A stretch of 64,000 bases of DNA from an uncultured Planctomycetales bacterium (GTDB lineage: Bacteria; Planctomycetota; Planctomycetia; Isosphaerales; Isosphaeraceae). The notes beneath the pieces were generated by a model. It made no database searches. It was not told where the DNA came from and saw only the letters and a list, made by a program, of their open reading frames with translations. Made by a program: the position numbers and the translations under genes. Below, one piece after another: positions 25,815-39,120 of the stretch (position 1 is the first letter of the stretch; each line of letters starts with the position of its first letter). Location of the stretch: contig CAIYJE010000035.1 in the NCBI GenBank assembly GCA_903926465.1, positions 52,950-116,949 of the forward strand. Direction: 5' to 3'.

Positions 25815-27341
25815 GTGTCCAAGGTATCTAAAAAAAGAACTATAAAGAAAGCAAAGCCACCTGTAGACCGTTCCGTTCTGGCAATGACGGCAAACCAGGC
25901 CCGGGCGTTCTTTCTCAAGCCTGAAAGCTACTGCCGTCTCGATCTTCCGCCGTATTTTGACTTCGGGCGTATTCTTCGCCCAGTGAATGCATTCATAGGC
26001 GAAAATTCACTTTCCTCAGCGTCATCTAAGCCACACGAACATGAGGGGGTAAATTATACGATTTACTCGAATAAGAACGGGCGATACGCGTGGCGGCCGT
26101 TTCAATTAGTTCATCCTGCGATCTACGTCGAGTTGACGCGGCAGATGACGGAGCCGGTAGCATGGAAACATATACAAGACCGGTTTGCAGCCTTTGCGAA
26201 AAACCTGAATATTTGCTGTTTGAGCATCCCACGCCAATCGCTCACCAGGCGAAAGGACCAAGCGGCACAGGTGCTGAATTGGTGGCAAGGAATCGAGCAG
26301 GCTTCAATTGAATTGGCCCTGGATTACAACCACGTCTACCACGCTGATATAACTGACTGCTATGGGTCAATCTACACTCACTCCATTGTGTGGGCGCTAC
26401 ACTCCAAGGCCACTGCAAAAGCTAACAAGGGTGAAAAGACCTTAATCGGCAACGCCATTGATTGGCGTATGCAAGACATGCAGCAAGGACAGACGAACGG
26501 GATTCCGCAAGGCTCGGTCCTTGTCGATCTAATCGCCGAAATGGTGTTGGGATACGCCGACCTTGAACTGGGTGAACGTCTGACAAAACTTGGTATCGCC
26601 GAATTCAAAATACTGCGCTACCGGGACGACTACCGTATATTCGTAAACAATCCGCAGTTTGGGGATCAGATTCTAAAAACGCTAACTGAAGTGCTTCTGG
26701 AGCTCGGGCTAAAATTGAACGCCTCAAAAACAACCCCCGCTTTATCGGTGATTGCGAATTCAGTCAAGGCGGATAAAATGAAGTGGATGCGCGGCCGACA
26801 GGGTGACGTTAATCTTCAAAAACATTTACTGCTCATTCACTGTCACTCAAACGACTTCCCAAACGCTGGCAGCCTACTGAGCCTTTTGGACGGGTTCTTC
26901 AGGACGCTTAACAGTACTAAGTCCGTGAAGAATGTCGTGCAACTCATCAGCATTGCGGTGGATATTGGTTTTCACAGCCCACGATGTTTCCCCGTGTGTG
27001 CGGCCATCATCAGCCAACTCCTGAGTCGACTGGAGACCAAAGACAAAAAACTGGAGGCCCTTGATCGTGTGCGTAAAAAACTTGCCCTGCTGCCAAATAA
27101 CGGCCATCTGGAAGTGTGGCAACAAAGGTTAAGCTTTCACTTTGACCCAAAGGTGGCCTACGGCGAGAGCCTGTGCAAACTGGTGAATGGAGAGCCTGCG
27201 GAACTCTGGTCAAACAATTGGATCACAAGCAAGATCCTCAATAAGGCACTTGATCCATCGAAAATCGTAAACCGAAGTTTGCTGAAGGCGCTCAAGCCCG
27301 TAGTGCTCCGCTCGGAGTTCTCTTTGTTCTTTCCGTATTGA
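25815..27341 (+). CDS. reverse transcriptase in the type I R-M operon (unknown-group / DRT-like candidate)
   Basis: 508 residues, GTG start at 25815 with GGAGGG eight bases upstream, touching the hsdS stop codon. RT motifs are complete: motif A HADITDCYGSIYTH (Asp178, Asp181), motif B GQTNGIPQGSVLVDLIAEMV at about 225-243, and motif C LRYRDDYRIF with catalytic YRDD at 269-272, then LGLKLNASKT (motif D). No maturase, integrase, RNase H or retron msr/msd feature is evident; the last 200 residues are a helical C-terminal region without a family I recognise. RTs with this QTNGIPQGS motif are known beside R-M genes and belong to the unknown-group/defence RTs. The gene is AT-rich relative to its neighbours (long A-runs at 25850), a sign of recent acquisition. 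A role in antiphage defence is inference. Confidence 0.85.
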   Translation: MSKVSKKRTIKKAKPPVDRSVLAMTANQARAFFLKPESYCRLDLPPYFDFGRILRPVNAFIGENSLSSASSKPHEHEGVNYTIYSNKNGRYAWRPFQLVHPAIYVELTRQMTEPVAWKHIQDRFAAFAKNLNICCLSIPRQSLTRRKDQAAQVLNWWQGIEQASIELALDYNHVYHADITDCYGSIYTHSIVWALHSKATAKANKGEKTLIGNAIDWRMQDMQQGQTNGIPQGSVLVDLIAEMVLGYADLELGERLTKLGIAEFKILRYRDDYRIFVNNPQFGDQILKTLTEVLLELGLKLNASKTTPALSVIANSVKADKMKWMRGRQGDVNLQKHLLLIHCHSNDFPNAGSLLSLLDGFFRTLNSTKSVKNVVQLISIAVDIGFHSPRCFPVCAAIISQLLSRLETKDKKLEALDRVRKKLALLPNNGHLEVWQQRLSFHFDPKVAYGESLCKLVNGEPAELWSNNWITSKILNKALDPSKIVNRSLLKALKPVVLRSEFSLFFPY

Positions 27342-27347
27342 TAAAAC

Positions 27348-30440
<3,093 letters not shown>

Positions 30441-30691
30441 TCTGGCCGAACGGGTGATCGACCTGCCGCAGTACGTAGCGAACGGTCAAAATCAATTAAT
30501 CCTTCGGGGCCAGGCGGTATGGCCGGCTAATGCGACCAGGGTGACCGGCGGCCGTTGGCGTCTCGGGCCGGCTGGGCCGTCTGCATTTCGGCCGATAACA
30601 GGATGCCAGACATCAGCCCCTTGCGGGGTCTATGGTAAGCTCATTTCCCGATCGTTTTCATTCAAACCAACTTCCAGAAAAGGTCAATCTG

Positions 30692-30937
30692 ATGCGTCCC
30701 AAGGGTACCGATGGACTCGAGAAGCTGATCAGTGAACTCTCCGCGTTGCGGAATCACCTGGCGATGAACGATGCCGGGATCGACGCAACCGGTGTGCTTG
30801 AGCAGGTTGCCCCGGTGGTGAATAATTGGGCCAATGCGCTTGGTGGCGGGGCACCCGCACATTCGGCACCCTCAGCCTCTGGTAGTTCCGTGAAGTGCCC
30901 GCACTGCAATGCGGCGCTCAAGGTGACCATTGGTTGA
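30692..30937 (+). CDS. small zinc-ribbon-like protein
   Basis: 81 residues from ATG at 30692, which has AAAAGG seven to twelve bases upstream; a longer start at 30632 is less likely. N-terminal half is helical (GLEKLISELSALRNHLAMN and VLEQVAPVVNNWANALGG), followed by an Ala/Pro/Ser linker and a C-terminal VKCPHCNAALKVTIG, half of a zinc ribbon (CxxC) like those at the ends of rubredoxin-like or FmdB-type proteins. Two such subunits could share one zinc. No family identified. It lies 250 bases downstream of hsdR, followed by a hairpin; 30441-30691 shows nothing else. Confidence 0.65.
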   Translation: MRPKGTDGLEKLISELSALRNHLAMNDAGIDATGVLEQVAPVVNNWANALGGGAPAHSAPSASGSSVKCPHCNAALKVTIG

Positions 30938-30968
30938 TGCTGGGTCCACCCAGTCGGTCTTTCATCAA

Positions 30969-31014
30969 AGGGGGCTCTGGAAACCGTTGAAATCGGCTTC
31001 CAGAACCCCCTTCG
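30969..31014. terminator. bidirectional terminator-like hairpin
   Basis: GGGGGCTCTGGAA pairs with TTCCAGAACCCCC (one mismatch) around a 15-base loop, flanked by AAAG on the left and TTCGTTATT on the right. It sits between the convergent zinc-ribbon and SPFH genes, so it probably serves both. Confidence 0.7.
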
Positions 31015-31018
31015 TTAT

Positions 31019-31906
31019 TCATGAACTCACGCTGACAGTCGGTTGTGTGCCTCGCTCTGAGCAAAGCACGACCAGCAGATTACTGACCAGTAGAGACCGG
31101 GAGGCGTCGCTGAGCTCAACGATCTTGTTGGCTTCGAGATGTGAAAGTGCCATCTCAACCATGCCCACGGCCCCTTCCACAATCTTCTGGCGGGCCGCGA
31201 TCACGGCCGATGCTTGCTGGCGCTGAAGCATGGCATGGGCAATTTCAGGGGCGTAGGCCAGGTGGCTAATCCGGGCCTCAAGCACTTCCACACCGGCCTG
31301 CTCAAGTCGATCCTGGATCTCTTTCTTGAGCTGATTGGCGACCTCGGAGGTATGGCTCTGAAGGGCAACCTCACCGGTTTCGTGTGAGTCATACGGATAG
31401 CTTACGGCCATGTTTCGCAGGGCCGATTCACTCTGCACGTGAACGAAATCGTTGTAATTATCGACATGAAACAGAGCCTCGGCCGTGTCAACCACGCGCC
31501 AAACGACCACGGCGGCAATTTCGATCGGGCTCCCGGATCGGTCGTTGACCTTCAGCTTCTGGCTCTCGAAGTTGCGAATTCGCAAAGAGATCTGCCGCTT
31601 GGCATAGAACGGGTTCACCCAGCGCAGACCTGGTTTGCGTACGGTCCCTCGGTAGCCACCGAAGAGCTGCAAAACTTTTGCTTCATTGGGGTTCACCGTG
31701 AACAGGCCGGTAAGGCCCAGCAGGCAGACCACAACTCCCAGAATCCCCATGACAATCAGGAGCGGGATCCCGGAGACGACGATCAAAATGCAGAGCAGAA
31801 TGCCGCCCAGAAGACTGATCAGCATACCGAGCCCAGACATCGGTTCGATCTGGATCTCTCGCATCACATGGTTCGAGTCGGGTTTTGACGCGGATCGGTT
31901 GTCCAT
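31019..31906 (-). CDS. SPFH/band-7 domain membrane protein
   Basis: 295 residues from ATG at 31906 (MDNRSASK), favoured over ATG at 31918 because GGAG lies six bases before it. A cytoplasmic N-terminus is followed by two membrane helices (about 25-70: [20 protein letters not shown] and [20 protein letters not shown]). The SPFH domain begins [18 protein letters not shown] and includes [20 protein letters not shown] and [13 protein letters not shown] [16 protein letters not shown], typical of stomatin/QmcA-type proteins; the C-terminus has a helical segment [20 protein letters not shown]. These form large membrane rings that regulate membrane proteases or lateral organisation. No NfeD or protease partner is adjacent. 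Confidence 0.9.
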   Translation of the reverse strand: MDNRSASKPDSNHVMREIQIEPMSGLGMLISLLGGILLCILIVVSGIPLLIVMGILGVVVCLLGLTGLFTVNPNEAKVLQLFGGYRGTVRKPGLRWVNPFYAKRQISLRIRNFESQKLKVNDRSGSPIEIAAVVVWRVVDTAEALFHVDNYNDFVHVQSESALRNMAVSYPYDSHETGEVALQSHTSEVANQLKKEIQDRLEQAGVEVLEARISHLAYAPEIAHAMLQRQQASAVIAARQKIVEGAVGMVEMALSHLEANKIVELSDASRSLLVSNLLVVLCSERGTQPTVSVSS

Positions 31907-32214
31907 CCTGGGCTCCATCTTTCTGGGTCGAAGGTTCAGGTGACCATCCAGGAAGGCCAGATCGCTTCAGATGCGGGCCTCCTGAAAGATGATACCTCTG
32001 GACGGGTCAGGCGGGTGTCAGATTTCTGCCGAGATGCGCTTGGATCTCCGGCTGACGGCCGTCCCAATCCTGCACAGATCCATGCGGCTGGACCTGCAGA
32101 CTGGAACCAGAGGCGTGGGGGTGCGACAATCTGATCACACAGACCAGGCTGGTCGAGCGGCCGGCGCGGGCCCTTCGGCCAGATTCTTTGACCTCCATTG
32201 CTCAGGGACCAACC

Positions 32215-33102
32215 ATGTCTCAATTTAACTCCGGCGCTCCGGGCGTGACACGTCGCGGCCTGTTCCAAACAGCCGCCTTAGCCGGTGCCGCTGGCCTTGC
32301 CGGTCGGCTGACTTCCGCCACCGAAGCCGCCAGCCTACCCAATGCCGCGGCCGGGCGCTTGAACCAGTCGGTTTGCCGCTGGTGTTACGGCAGTACTTCG
32401 CTCGAAGACCTGTGCAAGGCCGCCAAAGACATGGGGTTGGTGGGTATTGACCTGCAGACGCCAGCCGATTTCCCGACGCTCAAGAAGTATGGCCTGGTCT
32501 GCACCATGACCAGCTCTCATCCCCTGGCCGATGGCCTGTGCGACGAGAAGTTTCATGCCAACTGCCTCAAGTTGATTCATGAAGCGATCGACGCCACGGC
32601 CAAGGAAGGGTGGAAGAATGTGATTGTGCTGTCTGGAAATGCGCGAGGCATTGACCGCCAAACCGGCATGAACAACTGCGTTAAAGCGCTCAAAGAAGTC
32701 ATGCCTGCCGCGGAAAAGGCTGGCGTTACCGTCCAGATGGAGTTGCTCAACAGCAAGGTGGATCATGCGGATTACATGTGCGACAACAGCCCGTGGGGTA
32801 TTGAGCTGGTGAAGCGGGTTGGCTCAGACAACTTCAAACTGCTTTATGACATTTATCACATGCAGATCATGGAAGGTGACGTGATCCGCACCATCGAGAA
32901 GAACCACCAGTACTTTGGCCATTACCACACGGGCGGCAACCCAGGCCGGCATGAGATTGACGAACTGCAAGAGCTGAACTACAAGGCGATCGCCAAGGCG
33001 ATTGCCGATATTGGCTTCAAGGGGTACTACGCCCATGAGTTTATCCCCGTGCGTGATCCACTGACCAGCCTGCGTGAGGCTGTGACCATTTGCACGGTGT
33101 GA
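32215..33102 (+). CDS. Tat-exported hydroxypyruvate-isomerase-like TIM barrel
   Basis: 295 residues from ATG at 32215 (MSQFNSGAPG), with GGGA eight bases upstream; nine extra codons upstream are unlikely. GVTRRGLFQTAALAGAAG is a twin-arginine signal. The body is an AP-endonuclease-family-2/xylose-isomerase-like barrel of the hydroxypyruvate isomerase (Hyi) type: QSVCRWCYGSTSLEDLCKAA, NVIVLSGNARG, VTVQMELLNSKVDH with metal-site Glu, DNFKLLYDIYHMQIMEGDV with Asp/His, and a last YYAHEFIPV with Glu. Metal-dependent sugar or keto-acid isomerisation is expected. Tat-exported members of this barrel are common in Planctomycetes with unknown substrates. Followed by a strong terminator. Confidence 0.9.
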   Translation: MSQFNSGAPGVTRRGLFQTAALAGAAGLAGRLTSATEAASLPNAAAGRLNQSVCRWCYGSTSLEDLCKAAKDMGLVGIDLQTPADFPTLKKYGLVCTMTSSHPLADGLCDEKFHANCLKLIHEAIDATAKEGWKNVIVLSGNARGIDRQTGMNNCVKALKEVMPAAEKAGVTVQMELLNSKVDHADYMCDNSPWGIELVKRVGSDNFKLLYDIYHMQIMEGDVIRTIEKNHQYFGHYHTGGNPGRHEIDELQELNYKAIAKAIADIGFKGYYAHEFIPVRDPLTSLREAVTICTV

Positions 33103-33136
33103 GTGAAATCGGACCAAAATAATGGTAATTCGTTGC

Positions 33137-33167
33137 AGGCCGGCAGTGCACACTGTCGGCCTTTTTT
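33137..33167 (+). terminator. rho-independent terminator after the isomerase gene
   Basis: AGGCCG-G-CAGTG pairs with CACTG-T-CGGCCT around a two-base CA loop and is followed directly by TTTTTT. It ends the isomerase transcript, 34 bases past the stop codon. Confidence 0.85.
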
Positions 33168-33232
33168 ATTTCAGTCGATACTCTGGAATAACGAACCATC
33201 GTCCAGGACTCTTCATGACTGGAAGAGAGAAA

Positions 33233-33317
33233 TGGACGGAAATGGACGGTATGGACCCGCAGGAAACCTGATTGGGCCTATCCTCGTTCATCTCGCCGGT
33301 CCATACCGTCCATTTTT
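33233..33317. repeat. dispersed palindromic repeat, family 3 copy B, terminator-like
   Basis: An 18-base perfect inverted repeat: AAATGGACGGTATGGACC (33240-33257) and its complement at 33298-33315, with TTTT after the right arm, so it may also terminate transcription. Centre GAAACCTGATTGGGCCT resembles copy A at 7703-7766. Lies between the isomerase gene and the DUF1501 gene. Confidence 0.7.
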
Positions 33318-33348
33318 ATCGAGTTTCTGGATTCGAGCTTCTCAATGT

Positions 33349-34848
33349 TTACGTCAATATGGTGTGCAACACGGATCCATGCACATCGGTTAAACGGCGG
33401 TTGATGCCGTTGTGGTAATAGGTGAGCTGCTCATGGTCGAGGCCGAGCAGGTGCAGAATGGTGGCGTGTAGGTCATAAATGGTGCAGACCGAATCGACCG
33501 CCTTGTGGCCGAAGTCGTCGGTGGCGCCATGCGAGTGGGCACGCTTCACGCCGGCCCCTGTGAGCCAGACGGTGAACCCGTAGGGATTGTGGTCTCGGCC
33601 GTTGGCCCCTTTCTGAAACGTGGGCATGCGCCCGAACTCGGTGACCCAGACGACCACCGTATCTTCCAGTAAGCCGGTTCGTTTCAGGTCGTCTAGCAGG
33701 GCCGCGCACGGCTGATCGAAGATAGGGGCATGAATGCTGTACTGGTCGCGGATGGTCTTGTGCCCATCCCAGTTTCCGACCCCTTCGCCCATGGCGTAAG
33801 AGCCGTTGAATAGTTGCACAAACCGTACGCCCCGTTCCAGCAGGCGTCTGGCCAGCAGGCAATTGCGTGCGAAGCCGGCCTTGTTGGGGTCTGGAGAATC
33901 GGTGCCGTAGAGCTTGTGGGTCAGGGGAGATTCGCTGGCCAGGTTGGCGGCCTCTGGGGCCTTCAGTTGCATGCGGGCGGCCAGCTCATAGCTGGCAATG
34001 CGGGCCAGCAAGGCGGAATCGTCTGGGTGCTGCTCGGCATGGCGGCCGTTGAGCAAATTCACGAAGTTGCGGGTTGCCTCGTCGCGGTTGGCGCTCACGG
34101 AATCTGGGCGGGCCAGGTGTGGAATGGGCCGGCTGGCCGACCACGGGGTGCCCTGGAAGACGGCCGGCAGGAATGCGCTGTTCCAGTTGTTGGGGCCGGT
34201 TTGCGGCCCGCCGCGTGGATCGGGAATTGCTACGAATGCGGGTAGGTCTGCGTTTTCTGAGCCAAGCGCATAGGTGACCCAGGCCCCCACGCTGGGGAAC
34301 CCGTCGAGCGTGAAGCCGGTGCTCATCTGGTTCTCGGCCGGCCCGTGGGTGTTGCTCTTGGCTGTCATCGAGTGGATGAAGCAGAGGTCATCGGCCTTTT
34401 CGGCCAGCATCGGGAACAGGTCCGACATATGCTTGCCGCTCTGGCCGCGTGGGCGGAACGTCCAGATGGGGGCGACCAGGTTCCCTTGTTCTCCCTGAAA
34501 CGTGACCAGAGATTCTGCGCCTGGCAGTGGCTGCCCGTTGCGCTTGATCAGTTCCGGCTTGTAGTCAAAGGAATCGACATGGCTGACCGCGCCGGAACAG
34601 AAGATCACGAGCACGCGGTGGGCACGTGGCGGAAAGTGGGGTGGGCGGGGTGCGAGTGGGGCCTCTGGGCGGATGATCGGGCCCGGGTATTGTGGTGTTT
34701 GAGTCTGATCAGGCGTGGCGGCAAGCAGTCCCTGTTCGGCGAGCAGAGCGGTGAGGGCGATCCCGCTCAGGCCCAGCGCTGCGTTACCCAGGAATAGGCG
34801 ACGGTCGAGCAGATTCTGACCGGTTTTCAGGCGAGGTTGCTCGCGCAT
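33349..34848 (-). CDS. DUF1501 domain-containing Tat-exported protein, second copy
   Basis: 499 residues from ATG at 34848 ([10 protein letters not shown]); a longer frame to 35055 runs into the upstream PSD1 gene. [20 protein letters not shown] (about 15-34) is a twin-arginine-type signal. DUF1501 landmarks: [71 protein letters not shown] and a final [17 protein letters not shown]. It resembles the copy at 10.4 kb in plan but the sequences have diverged clearly. Only 16 bases separate it from its PSD1 partner, so the pair is co-transcribed. Same open question of substrate as for the other copy. Confidence 0.93.
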   Translation of the reverse strand: MREQPRLKTGQNLLDRRLFLGNAALGLSGIALTALLAEQGLLAATPDQTQTPQYPGPIIRPEAPLAPRPPHFPPRAHRVLVIFCSGAVSHVDSFDYKPELIKRNGQPLPGAESLVTFQGEQGNLVAPIWTFRPRGQSGKHMSDLFPMLAEKADDLCFIHSMTAKSNTHGPAENQMSTGFTLDGFPSVGAWVTYALGSENADLPAFVAIPDPRGGPQTGPNNWNSAFLPAVFQGTPWSASRPIPHLARPDSVSANRDEATRNFVNLLNGRHAEQHPDDSALLARIASYELAARMQLKAPEAANLASESPLTHKLYGTDSPDPNKAGFARNCLLARRLLERGVRFVQLFNGSYAMGEGVGNWDGHKTIRDQYSIHAPIFDQPCAALLDDLKRTGLLEDTVVVWVTEFGRMPTFQKGANGRDHNPYGFTVWLTGAGVKRAHSHGATDDFGHKAVDSVCTIYDLHATILHLLGLDHEQLTYYHNGINRRLTDVHGSVLHTILT

Positions 34849-34864
34849 GGCGGATAGTCTCGGT

Positions 34865-37800
34865 TCATTCGAGGAACAGGAATTCGTTGGCGTTGAGCAG
34901 TGCCCTGCAGAGTGAGGCCAGGCCATGTTCGGCAAGCAAGGCCTCGGCCGCCGATCGCTCGTTGGTATCTGGTAAACGCTGGAGTGCAATTTGGAAGGCT
35001 TGGTCAACCTGGGCCGCAGCGTTTGGGCCACACTGCTGTTCGAGTCGGCTGGCAAACCGGTTGGCCTGGTCGAGCGTGAAGGGGCTATTGAGCAGGCTCA
35101 GGGCTTGCTGGGGAGTGATCGAGCGGTGCCGCTTGGGGGCGATCTGACCGGCATCCGGGCAATCAAATGCCCCAAAGGTATCGTCAAGCTGCATGCGTGG
35201 CTTGGTCTGGTAGACCATGCGGCGGAATTCTGGTGGGCCAAAGTCTTTGCGAGATTTGTACACCTTGACATAATTATTATTAGATTCGAACAGGTCAAAT
35301 CCTGGTCCTCCCATGCGTGGGTCCAGAACACCAGAGACCTGCAAAATGGCGTCTCGAACGGCCTCGGCTTCAAGCCTGCGGGGCGGGAACCGACCCAGCA
35401 GGCGGTCCGCCGCATCGATCCTGGCCAGATCATCGCGCCGGGTAGAGGCTTGCCTGTAGGCGTGGGAATCAAGAATCAGCCGGTGCAGAGGCTTGAGGTT
35501 CCAGCCGTTCTCAACCAGTTCGGCGGCCAGCCAGTCCAGCAGTTCAGGGTGAGACGGACGGCCGCCGTTACGGCCGAAGTCGCTCGGGGTATCCACCAGG
35601 CCGGTGCCAAAGTGATGCTGCCAGATCCGGTTCACAATTACGCGTGCCGCCAGCGGCTGTGCGGAACCCGTGATCCAGCGCCCCAGGGCCAGCCGTCTCT
35701 GAGATTCGATGGCTTCGGGATCGATGGGGTTCAGATTCCCAAGTGCGGCAATGGCTCCCGGCTGAACTTCCTCGCGGGGCTGCATCGGGTCTCCCCGGTG
35801 CAATCGCCGGGTGGCTCCCGGTTTGGCTTCGAATCGACCGGCGTAGATCAGGTTTTGCCTTGAGAATCCCGCGAGTTCCTGAGTCAGGGCCTGGGATCTT
35901 GAACGGAGATCCGCCAGCTCGTCTCGCTGTGCGCTTGTCGAGGTTTCGGAGAAGGCGTCCGACGAATTCAGGGAGTCGTCGGGAGCGCGAAAGGGAACCC
36001 GGTCCGCAGACGATGCGACCTCGGTCCACTGCTCGCCATTCTGAGAGATCTCGATCCGGTAGCGGTTGGCCAGCCGATCCTGGAACCGGGGCGGCTGGTA
36101 ACGGTCTCTGCTCCACACCACCCGGTCAATGACGGCGGGGGCGGCCAGTTCGATGGTGACGGTTCCACGGTCGGCCTCGTTGGAGATCCAGCTCCATTCG
36201 TTGCCGTAGCGGCCATCATTCACGTGCTCTAGTTTGTGAATCTCATAGCCGGGCAGCGATCCAGAGGCGGTGACCTTGGCCCCGGCACTAGCGAGTGCCA
36301 CATTTTTGGATTCGGGACCGGCACTGAACACTTCGAGTTCGTCAAGGCAGGGCTGGGACTGGCTCGATCCCTCGATGATGAACCGAACGAACCGGGCTTC
36401 TACCGGTGGGAACCGGTCGATGTTCAGGGTGGCCTGAACGGGCCGCCTGGCGTTTGGTCGGCTGGCGCTCGGATTGGGATTCGCGAGGGTGAACCGGGCG
36501 AGGTCGGCCGAAACGAACGCTCGTTTTAGACCGGCCCGCAGCACCAGGCGGCTGGCTGGGCCAAGTGGTTGAACTCCCAGGTCTCTGAACCCGCTCCAAA
36601 GTGCGGCGTCGGGAACGGTCCCTGTGCCCTCCGCAAATTTTTGCTGGTCCACGGTGCCAAGGGGAACCTGATCGGCGGTGGTGGCCAGGTCTCCGTCCAG
36701 GTCGAGCAGGTAGTGGGCCTCTTGAGAGTGCGTGTGCCAGCCGGAGCCCCAGGAAACCTCGATCCGATAGGAGCCAGACAGGCCAGGGTTCCAGGTCAGC
36801 AGGTCACGAGCTTCCGCCTCGGCGAAGAGGTAGCCGTGACTGAGCGTGGGGGGCCGCTCTCCATCGCCGGGGTCTGACGCTTCGCCCCTGGCTGTGCCTG
36901 GCTTGAGCGGTGCAGGCCCCTGGAAATCGATGAGCCGGGTGGTGGCGGTGGGGTCATCGGCGGCGACCACCCGAACTTGGCCAGGTTGGGCCACCGGTTC
37001 GTAGTTTTTGAGTTCGTCGCCAATTCTTGCCAGTTCTTTGCGAATGGTTTCGGACCGAGCCTGCTGTTGGGCAGCGTTCGGTCCTTTCAGGGGTCGTTCA
37101 CCGTGCTGGACCCCTTCGAAGACAGCCTTCACGGCGTAATAGTCGTTCTGGGAAATCGGGTCAAATTTGTGGTTATGGCAGCGGGCGCAGCCTAACGTGA
37201 GACCCAGGAACGCGGAACTGGTGGTGCTGACCATGTCATGCAGTTCATCGGCCCGTTGCTGGGAGGTCAGGACCGGATCCGGGCTTTTCACCTGGTCCAT
37301 CGGGCCACCCACCAGAAAGCCGGTTGCTTCGTCAGATCCAAGCGTGTCACCGGCCAGTTGCATCTGCACGAACTGGTCGAAAGGCCGGTCGGAATTCAAC
37401 GAGGCGATAACCCAGTCTCTGTACGGCCAGGCGTTGGCTCTGGCCGTATTGGTCTCAAACCCATTGCTCTCGGCAAACCGGACCACGTCCAGCCAATGTC
37501 TTGCCCAGCGCTCGCCAAACTGGGGGCTCGCCAGCCACCGGTCCACCAACTTCTCATAGGCGTCTGGAGCGAAGTCGCTCCCAAAATCCTGGACCTCCTC
37601 GGGCGAGGGGGGCAGTCCGCGGAGGTCGAATGAGAGGCGCCTGATCAGGGTGCGGCGGTCGGCCTCGGGCGAGGGAGTGAGGCCGTTGCGTGCGAGCGTA
37701 TCGAACAGGAATCGGTCCAACGGGTTATGGCCGAGGGACGTCCCAGCCAGGTCCGGCAGGGCCGGCCTCACAACTGGCTGGAAGGCCCAGTGGGGCACGC

Positions 37801-38203
37801 TGGCCGTTTCGTTGCCGGAGTCTGGCCAGGTTGCCCCGGCTTCAACCCATGCGCGGAGTTGGCGGATTTGCTCGGGTGTCAGTGGCTTGCCATCGGGCGG
37901 CATCCGTTCGCTGGCTTCCAGGCTGGATACCCGTTCCAGGACCAGCGATTCCTCAGGCTTTCCAGGGCTGATCACGGGCCCGCTATCGCCGCCACTGAAT
38001 GCGCTGGCTTTGAGGTCGAACCGGAGGCCCCCTTTTTGCTTCTCTGGGCCATGGCAGCCCACGCAGTGGGCATCCAGGATCGGCCGGATCTCGCTGGTGA
38101 AGTCTGGCCCTTGGGCCTGGCCTTTGGGGGTTGCCAGTGCCAGCAGGGCCAGCATCAGGAGCAAGTGTCCTCGATTTGCTGCCGATTGAACCTGCTTGAG
38201 CAT
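34865..38203 (-). CDS. PSD1 / DUF1549 / discoidin-like / DUF1553 exported protein
   Basis: 1112 residues, larger than the copy at 11.9 kb (927). A Sec signal ([19 protein letters not shown], about 13-31) and PSD1 haem motif [17 protein letters not shown] near residue 47 come first, then DUF1549 (about 155-370; [30 protein letters not shown]). Residues about 450-740 contain two added beta modules: one with [15 protein letters not shown] and one F5/8-type discoidin-like domain ([34 protein letters not shown]). DUF1553 follows ([23 protein letters not shown]). Discoidin domains bind glycans, so this copy may attach to a polysaccharide. The partner DUF1501 gene is directly downstream. Confidence 0.93.
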   Translation of the reverse strand: MLKQVQSAANRGHLLLMLALLALATPKGQAQGPDFTSEIRPILDAHCVGCHGPEKQKGGLRFDLKASAFSGGDSGPVISPGKPEESLVLERVSSLEASERMPPDGKPLTPEQIRQLRAWVEAGATWPDSGNETASVPHWAFQPVVRPALPDLAGTSLGHNPLDRFLFDTLARNGLTPSPEADRRTLIRRLSFDLRGLPPSPEEVQDFGSDFAPDAYEKLVDRWLASPQFGERWARHWLDVVRFAESNGFETNTARANAWPYRDWVIASLNSDRPFDQFVQMQLAGDTLGSDEATGFLVGGPMDQVKSPDPVLTSQQRADELHDMVSTTSSAFLGLTLGCARCHNHKFDPISQNDYYAVKAVFEGVQHGERPLKGPNAAQQQARSETIRKELARIGDELKNYEPVAQPGQVRVVAADDPTATTRLIDFQGPAPLKPGTARGEASDPGDGERPPTLSHGYLFAEAEARDLLTWNPGLSGSYRIEVSWGSGWHTHSQEAHYLLDLDGDLATTADQVPLGTVDQQKFAEGTGTVPDAALWSGFRDLGVQPLGPASRLVLRAGLKRAFVSADLARFTLANPNPSASRPNARRPVQATLNIDRFPPVEARFVRFIIEGSSQSQPCLDELEVFSAGPESKNVALASAGAKVTASGSLPGYEIHKLEHVNDGRYGNEWSWISNEADRGTVTIELAAPAVIDRVVWSRDRYQPPRFQDRLANRYRIEISQNGEQWTEVASSADRVPFRAPDDSLNSSDAFSETSTSAQRDELADLRSRSQALTQELAGFSRQNLIYAGRFEAKPGATRRLHRGDPMQPREEVQPGAIAALGNLNPIDPEAIESQRRLALGRWITGSAQPLAARVIVNRIWQHHFGTGLVDTPSDFGRNGGRPSHPELLDWLAAELVENGWNLKPLHRLILDSHAYRQASTRRDDLARIDAADRLLGRFPPRRLEAEAVRDAILQVSGVLDPRMGGPGFDLFESNNNYVKVYKSRKDFGPPEFRRMVYQTKPRMQLDDTFGAFDCPDAGQIAPKRHRSITPQQALSLLNSPFTLDQANRFASRLEQQCGPNAAAQVDQAFQIALQRLPDTNERSAAEALLAEHGLASLCRALLNANEFLFLE

Positions 38204-38382
38204 GGTTCAGACTCCTCGACCAGACCTGGAACTGCAAGCCATTCCACCCAATTCCAAGATTGGAACTGAGTGTTTAATTCTTGTTGTATGTTACGCAGGT
38301 CCAGGCACCAGAGGAAAGGTCGGTTTGGGCCGGTACCGAGATCTTGCACGAATCAATATCGGCTCGACCGAATCGAACACAC

Positions 38383-38817
38383 TCAGGGTTTTTTCGGGGA
38401 ACTCTTTTCGTAATAGGTCAAAGCGATATGCGTTTCAGTTTCGCCTGTGCCACGGCTGATGACCACGGATACCGCTTTGTTGTCCCAGTGCCGGTTCAGA
38501 ACAACCAGCCGTAGTGGCCGCTTGAAAGAGTCTTCGAGAATGACAATCGCGCCAAGGCCGGCTGTCACAATTGCCTCACCCGTAGTGACATTGGGTTCGT
38601 TGGCTGCGCTCTCTCTGGCCCCAGGTTGGATGCCCATCCGTTTCTTGTAGTATGCGGATACCGTATTGAAATCGGCTTTTATCAGAGCACAAGAGTAGGC
38701 TTTGACCTCTTGGGCAAAGGAATCCCCACCACTTCCACCGCCGCTGGATATCGTGTTCGATCCAGGGTACTGCCAGGCAGCCAATGCGTTTTCGTTGACC
38801 AAGAGCCCACCATCCAA
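38383..38817 (-). CDS. hypothetical secreted-type protein, start unclear
   Basis: 144 residues from a TTG codon at 38817. Directly upstream in the same frame and before the next stop codon is a hydrophobic stretch reading GLLITALLSL, which looks like the core of a signal peptide but has no ATG or GTG before it; so the true start may be a rare codon or the 5' end may be damaged. The body has WQYPGSNTISSGGGSGGDSF, a Gly/Ser loop, and KAYSCALIKADFNTVSAYYK. I recognise no family. The surrounding 38.2-39.3 kb is more AT-rich than the rest of the window. Nothing else supported between 38204 and 38382. Confidence 0.5.
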   Translation of the reverse strand: MDGGLLVNENALAAWQYPGSNTISSGGGSGGDSFAQEVKAYSCALIKADFNTVSAYYKKRMGIQPGARESAANEPNVTTGEAIVTAGLGAIVILEDSFKRPLRLVVLNRHWDNKAVSVVISRGTGETETHIALTYYEKSSPKKP

Positions 38818-38880
38818 GCTGAGAAGTGCAGTGATCAGCAGGCCACTGACGAATGTTGGAAACGAAACAGGTTAAACGCT

Positions 38881-39120
38881 GTCGATGCGAGTGAAATTGA
38901 TACCGCAATGATAGCTTGCGGTGAAGCACAAGCAGGCTGGTTGGAAGTCTTGCGGTTTTACGAAACGCAATTGGATTTAACAAAAGGCGTCACTGGTGCT
39001 CTTTTTACAGTAGTCGCAAGTGGATCTGAAAGAATCCTAGTTCTTATGTTTTCTTGGTCCAACAGGAAACTGAGAAAATTCGAGCCTGTTTTTCGTCTCG
39101 CGACATCGGCGCCTGATTGA
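38881..39120 (+). pseudogene. possible coding remnant
   Basis: The plus strand has an open frame whose second half (from about 38881) reads like protein: EIDTAMIACGEAQAGWLEVL, then RFYETQLDLTKGVTGALFTV. The first part of the frame overlaps the 38383-38817 gene and does not look coding. No family recognised, no ribosome site seen. It may be a leftover of a gene lost from this decayed locus. Confidence 0.25.

Noticed and set aside
25815..27341. Retron or group II intron interpretation of the reverse transcriptase
   Set aside because: No msr/msd-like RNA space upstream (the start touches hsdS), no retron effector, no maturase or endonuclease domain, and the gene is part of the hsd operon.
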